A DNA stretch of 64,000 bases from Paraburkholderia franconis (GTDB lineage Bacteria > Pseudomonadota > Gammaproteobacteria > Burkholderiales > Burkholderiaceae): positions 235,018 through 299,017 of the forward strand of contig NZ_WHNP01000006.1 of assembly GCF_009362735.1 (NCBI RefSeq). The letters run 5' to 3'. Positions within the stretch are counted from its first letter, which is position 1; each line of letters opens with the position of its first letter. A program made the position numbers and the translations under genes. The notes beneath the pieces are model-generated. The model did not search any database. It saw only the letters and a program-made list of their open reading frames with translations, and had not been told where the DNA came from. Below are positions 37,582-44,518 of the stretch, piece after piece.

Positions 37582-37600
37582 GCCCAGTAGTGGGCTTTTT
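37582..37600 (+). terminator. Orphan terminator-like hairpin
   Basis: GCCCA-GTAG-TGGGC is followed by TTTTT. The stem is only 5 bp. No gene on the plus strand ends here, so a short regulatory RNA from this spacer is possible. Confidence 0.4.
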
Positions 37601-37829
37601 AAAATCGTGTGCTGTGGATGAGAGCTTACTATACGCGCGAGCCGTCGAAAACAAATATGCGAATTAAATCGTCAGACCTTGCGCGGCAAGGGTTTGCGGC
37701 TGCAAGGCAATCTCATTAGGACCCGATTAATTCACCTGGAAGCGCATTCACCCTACTTTTTTATCAACGTGCTCCCGTGGCGTTGCATTTAACGCACCGA
37801 TTTGAAATAAGCGTGTTTTTTTGGGCGAG

Positions 37830-37845
37830 GTTTCAGACCTGAAAC
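37830..37845. promoter_or_regulatory. Perfect inverted repeat GTTTCAG-AC-CTGAAAC, candidate activator site
   Basis: Two 7-bp arms are separated by 2 bp. It lies 75 bp upstream of the sigma-54 -24 element, the usual distance of an enhancer-binding-protein site. It is the most obvious palindrome in the spacer. Confidence 0.6.
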
Positions 37846-37920
37846 GTTTACGGCCGATTTTCAGCAACGGGCGCCGGATCGATTTTGGGCGGACCAATCG
37901 CATCAATGGGTTCGCACGGA

Positions 37921-37936
37921 TGGCACACGTTTCGCT
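37921..37936 (+). promoter_or_regulatory. Sigma-54 promoter (TGGCAC-N7-CGCT)
   Basis: TGGCACACGTTTCGCT fits the -24/-12 consensus TGGCACRNNNNTTGCW with the invariant GG (37922-37923) and GC (37934-37935) correctly spaced; only the first two bases of TTGC deviate (TC). The predicted start near 37947 leaves a 17-base leader with AAGGAGAG before the ATG at 37964. Confidence 0.75.
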
Positions 37937-37963
37937 AAATCTCCCGCACCAAGGAGAGACATC

Positions 37964-38446
37964 ATGCGACTCGTTTTCGGCATCGACTCGAGCCCGATCC
38001 GGCGACTGCCAGCCAGCGCCGCCCTGTGCGTCGCGCTCGCTCTCGTCGCGCTCCCGGCAGGCGTGAACGCGCAGGAATCCGTCACCGCGGAACCGCTCGC
38101 GACGGCAGCGCATCCCGCGCCCGATTCCGCGGATGAAACGTTTGCGACCACCACCAATGCCAGTACGGAACCGGAAGCAGCGACGGAAGACGAGTCGACT
38201 CGCGCGCAGGTAATCGACGAGCCTGACGACGGCACGCCGACGAGCAACGTCGCGCTCGACGACCAGGTGCTGTCGCGCCAGCGTGGCGGAGCGGCAGGCA
38301 TGGTGATGGTCGCGGCGGCGCCGCAGCTGACACGCGGCAATGCCGTGACGCTGTGGGACGAGATCGCGCCGCCGTCGCCGCTGCCCATCCCCGTCGACGC
38401 CGCACGCGCCGCGCAAGGCAACGTAGCGAACTACCAGCGCAAGTAG
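37964..38446 (+). CDS. Secreted protein with double-glycine motif, first gene of amyloid-like operon
   Basis: 160 residues. The signal peptide covers about 1-36 (LPAGVNAQ). Residues 40-95 are acidic and Thr/Ala-rich and probably disordered. Residues 97-109, ALDDQVLSRQRGG, match the C39-peptidase leader pattern in its key spacing: Leu at -12 and -7 and Gly-Gly at -2/-1, with the hydrophobic -4 position replaced by Gln. A short tail follows (AAGMVMVAAAPQLTRGNAV). The operon's C39-like peptidase (41380-42099) is the obvious candidate partner. It holds the fapA position, but I see no clear sequence similarity to FapA. A strong AAGGAGAG precedes the ATG. Confidence 0.75.
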   Translation: MRLVFGIDSSPIRRLPASAALCVALALVALPAGVNAQESVTAEPLATAAHPAPDSADETFATTTNASTEPEAATEDESTRAQVIDEPDDGTPTSNVALDDQVLSRQRGGAAGMVMVAAAPQLTRGNAVTLWDEIAPPSPLPIPVDAARAAQGNVANYQRK

Positions 38447-38533
38447 GAAACGCAGCAATGCAGCAGCCGTAGCACAAAAAGCGCATCGAAGAGCATGCAA
38501 AGTGTTTCGGACTCCGTATCGGGAGCACGCAAA

Positions 38534-39037
38534 ATGATCGCTTCATTCGCGACGCTGTACAGCCGCGCAACGCGCGCGACAACCCTGGCTGCACTCGTCG
38601 GCGCATCCGCCGCCGGCTTCGCGGGCGTCGCAGCCGCGCAGGTCGTGAATCCCGGCGATATCGTCGTCGAGAGGGAGATCACGCCGCGCATCGCATATGA
38701 CTCGGTGCCGAGGGACCAGGACCCCGTGACCTCGCGCGTCTCGACGTTCCCCGCCAACACCTTCAACCCGACGATGGCGCAAGTCGCCTCGGACGCCGAC
38801 CTGACCAACGCGCACGGCTCGACGGGTCTCGACAGGAACGTTGCCGGCAACGCGGGCCTCCAGGCCGTCACTCGCATCCTGACGGGCAGCACCACGAACA
38901 ACAACGTCGCGCTCAACTCCGGCGGCATCGGGCAACCGGCGCCGGGGCTCGGCGGCAGCATCTCGGCGTCGGTGACGGGCGCGCTCGCGCCGCTCTCGAC
39001 GGCGCTGGGCGGCGCGCTCGGAGGGCTCAACAAATGA
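38534..39037 (+). CDS. Secreted Gly/Asn/Thr-rich protein, second gene of the amyloid-like operon
   Basis: 167 residues from the ATG at 38534, preceded by GGGAG; an upstream ATG at 38495 would add 13 residues. The signal peptide ends near GVAAAQ-VV. The middle (IVVEREITPRIAYDSVPRDQ) looks ordered; the C-terminal part (GSTTNNNVALNSGG and a Gly/Leu/Ala tail GALAPLSTALGGALGGLNK) is low-complexity. I cannot place it in a family. Its stop overlaps the next gene's ATG by 4 bp. Confidence 0.7.
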   Translation: MIASFATLYSRATRATTLAALVGASAAGFAGVAAAQVVNPGDIVVEREITPRIAYDSVPRDQDPVTSRVSTFPANTFNPTMAQVASDADLTNAHGSTGLDRNVAGNAGLQAVTRILTGSTTNNNVALNSGGIGQPAPGLGGSISASVTGALAPLSTALGGALGGLNK

Positions 39038-39702
39038 CCGCGCTGTTTCGTTCGCCATTGCCGGTCCGGCGCATTCCGGCGCGCGCCGGTATCGCGGCCT
39101 TCGTGCTCGTCGGGCTCGTAGCAATGCACGCCGCGTGCGCGCAACAGATGCCGCAGCAGATGCCACAGCAGACAGCCCGCGTGACGGGCGACGCGGGCAT
39201 CGCGACGGGCGCCGGCGTCGGCGCGACGGGCGCGCTCACGGTGAACCAGGCGGCTGGCCTGAACAACGCGCAGCTCAATCAGTTGACGATCTCGAACGGC
39301 GACGCCGCCGGCAACGACAACACCAGCGTCCAGAGCGCCGGCGCGCGGGCCCGCGTGCCGAGCGCGCGCGCGTCGATCGAAGGCAATGCATTTTCGAATA
39401 CGTCCGGAGCGGTGATGGTGAACCAGTCTGCGGGCGCAGGGAATCTCCAGCGCAACAGCGTGCAGCTCGGCACTGCGGCGCCTGGGGTCGAGGCTGTCTC
39501 GGATGGCGTGCTGTCCGCGGCGGCCGCGAAGAACGGCGGTCAGGGTCAAGCGATCGGGGTTCAGACCGTGCGCGAGACCAGCATCTCCAACGACGCCTTC
39601 AAGAGCGTCAACGGAATCGTGCAGATCAACCAGACTGCCGGCGCCGGTAATGCCACGGCAAACAGTTTTGTGCTCCGTCCCCCGGCGGGCACTCTTTTCT
39701 AA
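39034..39702 (+). CDS. FapB-like repeat protein (candidate minor amyloid subunit)
   Basis: 222 residues with a signal peptide (about 1-36). Three imperfect repeats are spaced 60-70 residues apart: GALTVNQAAGLNNAQLNQLT (66-85), GAVMVNQSAGAGNLQRNSVQ (125-144) and GIVQINQTAGAGNATANSFV (194-213). Each has the hydrophobic-Asn-Gln / Ala-Gly / Asn spacing that recalls Fap and curli-type amyloid repeats. The last two are each preceded by a similar SI-AF segment. The repeats are linked by Ala/Gly/Ser-rich spacers. It has one cysteine (in the signal) and no CXC motif at the C-terminus. It is the first of the two clear subunit genes; co-polymerisation with the next gene's product is inferred. Confidence 0.72.
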   Translation: MTALFRSPLPVRRIPARAGIAAFVLVGLVAMHAACAQQMPQQMPQQTARVTGDAGIATGAGVGATGALTVNQAAGLNNAQLNQLTISNGDAAGNDNTSVQSAGARARVPSARASIEGNAFSNTSGAVMVNQSAGAGNLQRNSVQLGTAAPGVEAVSDGVLSAAAAKNGGQGQAIGVQTVRETSISNDAFKSVNGIVQINQTAGAGNATANSFVLRPPAGTLF

Positions 39703-39730
39703 TTGACCACAACGAGTATCGGAGCGAAAC

Positions 39731-41122
39731 ATGAAGCGCACTCTCATTGCAGCAGCCGTCCTCGCAGCCGCTTCCTCCAGCGCCTTCGCGAGCCCGCTGA
39801 AGAACCCGTTCATCTTCAATGCGACGCTGGTGGGCGAAGCCGTCGGCATCGAAGGATTCGTCACGCTGTTCGGCTGCGTGGGCGTCTCCAGCACGGCGGG
39901 CGCCGTCGTCAACAACACGCAGCATGCGTACGCAAACGCATCGCTGAGCCCGAACGCGCAAACGTACACGTCGGGCAGCGTCACGACGCGTATCAACAAC
40001 AGCTACGACTCCGTGAAGGGCGGCGGCCACGCGTGGGCCTCGGTGTCGACGTCGCACTCGTCGTCGGCGTACGCCGCGCAGGGCTATCAGGCGTCGTCGC
40101 ACTACGCGTACGGCGACCAGAGCAGCTCGATCAAGGGCGGCGGCTTCGAGTTCAGCGCGCAGGCGGCCGAGATCAACGGCAGCTTCAGCCATGACAGCCA
40201 GAACGCCGGCGGCCATATCTCCGCAGGCGGCCATGCAGGCGGCAGCTATCAGTACGCTTCGTTCAACACCCCGCACTTCGGCTTCGGCGAAGCGCATGTG
40301 CAAGGTGGCTTCTCCGCCGGCTACCACGAGTCCAGCTACAGCAACAGCAACCACCTGTCGGGTGCGTTCGGCGCGGTGGAAGGCTCTGGCCAGGGCAAGG
40401 TGTGGGGCTTCAAGGCCGATCAGGGTTCCGGCTATCGCGCGTATGGCGAGCAGTCGAGCGGCTATGAAGTCGAAAAGTCGAACAGCCACGACAGCGTAGC
40501 GGCGCAATGGGGCTTCAGCTCGACGGTAGACAGGACAGATGTCGACGTGTACGGCTCGGTCACCGAGCACATCAACACGCAGAAGGCGGGCAACCTGACG
40601 GCGACGACGGGCGCGAACGCCGCGCAGAACGTCAGCGGCAACATCGGCGTGAACATCGCGGAAGGCGTGAACAACGCGCAGAGCAACGACGCCGCGCTCG
40701 CTTCCGTCGATGCCGGGAATGTGTTCGGCAACGCACAGGTCTTCAACGACCAGAGCTCGGGTGGCCGCGCGAACATCAACAACTTCAAGGTGAACGCATC
40801 GGTCGGCGACAACTCGCTGCAGTACGCATCGGGCAACGTCGGCGTGAACGTCGCGTCGGGTATCAGCAACGTGCAGAACAACAGCATGGCCGCTTCGACG
40901 TCGACGGTCTCGCGCAACCATGCCAGCGCGGCAATGGTCGCGACGGATGAATCGTCGCAGTCGGCGGGCGTGTCGTTCTACGGTTCGTTCGAAGGCACGG
41001 CGATGCTCGGCGCAGGCGCGCTGAGCCACGCAACCGGCAACATCGGCGTGAACATCGCGGGCGGCGCGGGCAACGTGCAGCACAACGGCCTCGCGATCGC
41101 TTCGATGAACACGAGCCACTAA
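39731..41122 (+). CDS. FapC-like repeat protein (candidate major amyloid subunit)
   Basis: 463 residues with a clean signal peptide (1-20, SSAFA-SP). The C-terminal third holds three repeats, at about 302-325, 366-389 and 434-458, with the shared core GN(I/V)GVN(I/V)A-G--N-Q-N (SGNIGVNIAEGVNNAQSND; SGNVGVNVASGISNVQNNS; TGNIGVNIAGGAGNVQHNG). This core closely resembles what I remember of the Pseudomonas FapC repeats. The remaining ~270 N-terminal residues are Ser/Gly/Tyr/His-rich (SSAYAAQGYQASSHYAYGDQ; SVKGGGHAWAS; SIKGGGFEFSA) and are not a feature I know in FapC. It lacks a C-terminal CXC. The ribosome site is CGGAGCG. Confidence 0.75.
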   Translation: MKRTLIAAAVLAAASSSAFASPLKNPFIFNATLVGEAVGIEGFVTLFGCVGVSSTAGAVVNNTQHAYANASLSPNAQTYTSGSVTTRINNSYDSVKGGGHAWASVSTSHSSSAYAAQGYQASSHYAYGDQSSSIKGGGFEFSAQAAEINGSFSHDSQNAGGHISAGGHAGGSYQYASFNTPHFGFGEAHVQGGFSAGYHESSYSNSNHLSGAFGAVEGSGQGKVWGFKADQGSGYRAYGEQSSGYEVEKSNSHDSVAAQWGFSSTVDRTDVDVYGSVTEHINTQKAGNLTATTGANAAQNVSGNIGVNIAEGVNNAQSNDAALASVDAGNVFGNAQVFNDQSSGGRANINNFKVNASVGDNSLQYASGNVGVNVASGISNVQNNSMAASTSTVSRNHASAAMVATDESSQSAGVSFYGSFEGTAMLGAGALSHATGNIGVNIAGGAGNVQHNGLAIASMNTSH

Positions 41123-41143
41123 CGAAGCAGCCATAAGGGGAAT

Positions 41144-41172
41144 GCGCCGGTGGCCTGACCAGCTGCCGGCGC
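41144..41172 (+). other. Hairpin downstream of the fapC-like gene
   Basis: GCGCCGG pairs with CCGGCGC around a 15-nt loop, 21 bases after the stop. It has no U-run; it might slow exonucleases or attenuate read-through into the fapD-like gene. Confidence 0.4.
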
Positions 41173-41257
41173 GACCTGGCAGCAACGATGTTGCGTGGGA
41201 TCAGGGCACGCATGCGACGGGAGCGGGCACCAAAGCTCCAATCCCGCCGACATGCCG

Positions 41258-41379
41258 ACTCTGGTCGCGCGCTGTGCTTGGGACCCGAGTAAGTGCTCCG
41301 CATGGGGCTGGCGTCAGTGCTAAAGCACGCACTCCAGCCGACAGCTGAAGCGCCCAACCCGGGTCGACAGGAGACCAGC
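41258..41379 (+). repeat. Dispersed intergenic repeat, copy 2, ending at a ribosome-binding site
   Basis: It is homologous to 30984-31079 with about 26 extra bases (CACTCCAGCCGACAGCTGAA region). Shared blocks include GGACCCGAGTAAGTGCT, GCATGGGGCTGG and GGGTCGACAGGAGA. As in copy 1, it stops directly at a start codon (ATG at 41380), and its AGGAG is that gene's ribosome-binding site. It lies inside the operon. Confidence 0.85.
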
Positions 41380-42099
41380 ATGTCCCGGTTCGACCGGTAT
41401 CCGGCGTTTCGACTCGCCGATGCCGCCGTTGCGTTCGCAACTTGCGCGATGTGTGCGACAAGCCACGCACAGGCGAGCATCGACACGTCTACCCTCGCAG
41501 GAGTTCCGCTAACCAAAACGGTGCATTCGATGAGGGAGCTCCGGTACCGCCATATCGTCAGCCAGCAGTTCGACTACAGCTGCGGCGCGGCGGCGCTCGC
41601 GACCCTCCTCAAGTACGGCTACGGAATCGACATCCCCGAGACGGAGCTGATCCGCCGGATGATGGTGTTCTCCACGCCGGAAGTAGCGGTCAAGAACGGC
41701 TTCTCGATGCTCGACATGAAGAAGTTCGTCGAGACGATCGGGTTGCGCGGGCGAGGCTTCAGGGTCAACACGGACGCGCTGTATCACCTCCAGATCCCCG
41801 TCATGGTTCTGATGAACATCGACGGCTACGAGCACTTCGTGATCGTCAAGCACGCGCAGGACGGTCGCATCTTCATCGCGGACCCCGCCCTCGGCAATCG
41901 CATCCTGCTCGAGGAGGACTTCGCGAAGACATGGAATGGGCTTGTGTTCGCAGTCGTCGGGAAACCGTTCAGGAAGGATTCCCCGCTGTTGCAGGACAAC
42001 GAGTCGCTGGCGCTGCGTTTGCGCGAGCGCGCGCTCACCAACGGGACGGCCGCGACTCCCTTTGTCGAATATGGCTTGATCAAGGCAGACCTGTTCTGA
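41380..42099 (+). CDS. FapD-like C39-family cysteine peptidase, exported
   Basis: 239 residues from the ATG at 41380; a longer frame to 41293 is read-through of the repeat. A signal peptide (about 1-31, SHAQ-AS) precedes a C39-type peptidase domain: RHIVSQQFDYSCGAAALATL with Gln62/63 and the nucleophile Cys68, GYEHFVIVKH with His152 and RIFIADPALGN with Asp168. The triad appears intact, so it is likely active in the periplasm. FapD is the C39-like protease required for Pseudomonas amyloid export, and this gene sits between the subunit gene and the porin as there. The substrate could be the GG-motif protein or a subunit. Confidence 0.82.
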   Translation: MSRFDRYPAFRLADAAVAFATCAMCATSHAQASIDTSTLAGVPLTKTVHSMRELRYRHIVSQQFDYSCGAAALATLLKYGYGIDIPETELIRRMMVFSTPEVAVKNGFSMLDMKKFVETIGLRGRGFRVNTDALYHLQIPVMVLMNIDGYEHFVIVKHAQDGRIFIADPALGNRILLEEDFAKTWNGLVFAVVGKPFRKDSPLLQDNESLALRLRERALTNGTAATPFVEYGLIKADLF

Positions 42100-42105
42100 C
42101 CACCC

Positions 42106-42912
42106 ATGAAGCACTCCCTCTCTCAGCCCGGCCGCACGTGTCTCGCGATTTTGCTTGCCACGACGTGCGGCCTCGCGACCAGCGCCTACGCCTCGGACCT
42201 GACGACGTTCCGCGACGTGGCGCCGGCCGCTATCCAGTGGCAAAGCGTCGGGGACGATGTGCTCGCCCAGCAGACCGGAAAAGGCGCGGGCGGACAGATG
42301 ATCTCCGGTTTCGTATTGAACGTGCTTTCGCAATGGCAGTTGCCGAACGGCGCCAATGCGCTCGCGCAAGGCAGTCTCTCCGTCGCGCGCGATGCGGCGA
42401 ACGCGCTGACGGCCAACGTCAACACGCTCGCGAGCGTCACCGACGGCCACGGCAATCCGGGCGCGAACCCGAATGCCCACGCGGGCGGCGGACAAAGCAT
42501 CTCCGTCAACGGCGTATCGCAGGTGACGCAGGTAGCGGGCGATCGCAACGCCGGCTTCAACACGGCGCAGATCGACTTCAACAACAATCCGCAACTGCTG
42601 GCAGGCGGCGCGAATGCGCAGAGCGCATCGGCATCGAACGCGGCGGGCACCATCAAGGCGGGCATCGCGTTCGGCAACGGCGGCGTGAGCGTCGCGCTGC
42701 AGACGCCCGCCGGCATCGCTTCGCAAACCATCGTGCCCGGCAACGCGCAACAGGCGGGCGCAATCGCACAACTGCTGCAGATCGCAGGCAATAACCAGCA
42801 AGTCGCCAACCAGTTGCAGCTCTCGTTGCAGACGGCGCCGATGTCGTCCGCGATGCTGCGCCAGGCGGGCGTTCTACAAGCCCTGCAAAACGCGCTTGGT
42901 TCAAGGAGATGA
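42106..42912 (+). CDS. FapE-like secreted protein with two degenerate amyloid-type repeats
   Basis: 268 residues with a signal peptide (about 1-29, SAYAS). Two stretches resemble the repeats of the FapB-like protein: GVSQVTQVAGDRNAGFNTAQ (136-155) and LLQIAGNNQQVANQLQLSLQ (222-241). The order, size and secretion suit FapE, but identity cannot be judged by eye. There is a 6-bp gap after the peptidase gene. Confidence 0.62.
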   Translation: MKHSLSQPGRTCLAILLATTCGLATSAYASDLTTFRDVAPAAIQWQSVGDDVLAQQTGKGAGGQMISGFVLNVLSQWQLPNGANALAQGSLSVARDAANALTANVNTLASVTDGHGNPGANPNAHAGGGQSISVNGVSQVTQVAGDRNAGFNTAQIDFNNNPQLLAGGANAQSASASNAAGTIKAGIAFGNGGVSVALQTPAGIASQTIVPGNAQQAGAIAQLLQIAGNNQQVANQLQLSLQTAPMSSAMLRQAGVLQALQNALGSRR

Positions 42913-43027
42913 AGGCAGGCCGCCACCTGCCGGCTTTATGTCACCAGGAGGAAAAGTCGCGACGGAATACGGCGGCGCAAAGCACAAGAACCAGCCAAGC
43001 GCTGCCCGTTTCACCGGGGGAACAACA

Positions 43028-44494
43028 ATGACGACGACTACAACAAGCAGGAGACCGCGGGCTCGACTCGCGGCCATCCCTGCTGCAGCAATGCTGTATG
43101 CACTCTCGCAGGGGGCGGGCGCACAGGCGCTCAACAACCAGTCGCTCGAAGATCGGCTCAATACGCTGATGCGCTTGGTCGACGAGCAGCAGCGGCAGAT
43201 CCATTCGCTCGAGCGGCAGGTGACGAATCTGGAAATGGCGCAACGCGGCCGCGGCACGCCGGGCTATGGCGCACCCGCCGGCAGCGAAGCCGTCGCCGAG
43301 CAGCCGGGCGCCGACGGCCTGCCCGTGCCGTTGCCGCCGCTCGCGCAGGTGACGCCGGGCGCGCCCGCGCCGGGCAACGCGACGGGCACCGCGACGGGCG
43401 TGCCCGTCAATCCGCCTGCGCCGGAGGGCGCATCGGCGGCCGGCTCGCCGGGCACGAGCAACCCGAACGCACAGGCGAGCGGCCCCGGCCTGCCGGAAGG
43501 CGCGGTCGGCCAGACGCAGAAGGCCGCCGAGCCGGTGCGCACGCAGGCCGAGGAAGCCGTAGTGCAGCGCGAGCACGCGCCCCTCTTCGATCACAAGCTG
43601 ACGCTGGACTGGGGTATCAGCGATACCTACTACGATCGCCGCCAGCTGCAGCTGTCGGGCTTCCTCGCGCTCGACGCGATTTTCCTCGGCAATATCAATC
43701 TGGGGCAGACCAAGTCGCACCAGATCATGGCCGATCTCGACACGCGCTACGGTCTGACGGACCGCATCAGCGTCGATGTCGACGTGCCGTATGTGTACCG
43801 GCACAGCCAGTTCATCGTCGGCGGCGCGGGGGGCGCGGCCAACACGCTGTCCGATGCGTCCGTCAATTCGAATGCGATCGGCGACGTCAACTTCGGGATC
43901 TACTACCAGTTCCTGAAAGAGACCAACAACATCCCGGACGTCGTCGGCAGCCTGCGCGTGAAAGCGCCGACGGGCACCTCGCCGTTCGGCCTCAAGGTCG
44001 TGCAGCTCGATCCCGACAACACGAACCTCGTCGCGCCGTCGAAGCTGCCCACGGGCACGGGCTTCTGGAACGTGACGGCGGGCCTGTCGGTGCTCAAGAC
44101 CTACGACCCCGTCGTGCTGTTCGGCAGCCTCTCCTACACGTACAACGTCGCGCGCTCGTTCGAGGACATTTCGTCGGTGGTCGGACAGACGCAGCCGGCG
44201 ACCGTGAAGCTCGGCGACATCTTCCAGCTCGGCGCGGGGGTGGCGCTTGCATTCTCGGACAAGGACTCGGCCAGCATCTCGTACACGCTCGCGCTGCAGC
44301 CCTCGTCGAAGACGAAGGCGCCTGGCGGCGATTACGTGAAAGTGCCGGGCAGCGAAACGACGGCCGCCGTGATGAATTTCGGACTGAACCATGTGGTGAA
44401 CAAGCATCTGACGATCAACGGTTCGGTGTCGATCGGCATGACGCCCGACGCGCCGAACTACGTGATCGGCGTGCGCTTTCCCTACACCTTTTGA
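43028..44494 (+). CDS. FapF-like outer-membrane porin with N-terminal coiled coil
   Basis: 488 residues from the ATG at 43028 (MTTTTTSRRPR). The signal peptide ends near AGAQA (about 34). A coiled coil occupies about 38-72 (LEDRLNTLMRLVDEQQRQIH). A long Gly/Pro/Ala linker (75-180) leads to a beta-barrel-like domain (about 200-488) of alternating aromatic strands (DHKLTLDWGISDTYYDRRQL). The last residue is Phe (VRFPYTF), the typical BAM signal. This is the known FapF architecture: a trimeric coiled-coil-gated porin for amyloid secretion. The long linker may be specific to this lineage. Confidence 0.8.
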   Translation: MTTTTTSRRPRARLAAIPAAAMLYALSQGAGAQALNNQSLEDRLNTLMRLVDEQQRQIHSLERQVTNLEMAQRGRGTPGYGAPAGSEAVAEQPGADGLPVPLPPLAQVTPGAPAPGNATGTATGVPVNPPAPEGASAAGSPGTSNPNAQASGPGLPEGAVGQTQKAAEPVRTQAEEAVVQREHAPLFDHKLTLDWGISDTYYDRRQLQLSGFLALDAIFLGNINLGQTKSHQIMADLDTRYGLTDRISVDVDVPYVYRHSQFIVGGAGGAANTLSDASVNSNAIGDVNFGIYYQFLKETNNIPDVVGSLRVKAPTGTSPFGLKVVQLDPDNTNLVAPSKLPTGTGFWNVTAGLSVLKTYDPVVLFGSLSYTYNVARSFEDISSVVGQTQPATVKLGDIFQLGAGVALAFSDKDSASISYTLALQPSSKTKAPGGDYVKVPGSETTAAVMNFGLNHVVNKHLTINGSVSIGMTPDAPNYVIGVRFPYTF

Positions 44495-44518
44495 CGTGAC
44501 ACTGATACGAGGCAGATC

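Larger units (their letters stand above)
37415..37963. other. 549-bp regulatory spacer between the divergent activator and the amyloid-like operon
   Basis: It is clearly AT-richer than the neighbours. It holds an orphan terminator-like hairpin (37582-37600), a 7-bp-arm inverted repeat (37830-37845) and a sigma-54 promoter (37921-37936). Several short ORFs in it look accidental. Confidence 0.7.

Noticed and set aside
39034..41122. Curli (CsgA/CsgB) as the identity of the repeat proteins
   Set aside because: The repeats lack the curli S-x5-Q-x4-N-x5-Q spacing, and there is no CsgG/CsgE/CsgF; the peptidase and porin favour a Fap-type system.
41151..41194. Second sigma-54-like promoters before the fapD-like gene (TGGCCTGACCAGCTGC and TGGCAGCAACGATGTTGC)
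   Set aside because: The GG-to-GC distance is one base too long in the first and three too long in the second; sigma-54 promoters tolerate almost no spacing change.
41293..41379. 29-residue N-terminal extension of the C39-type peptidase
   Set aside because: It is translated from the dispersed repeat; the signal peptide begins at 41380, after an AGGAG.
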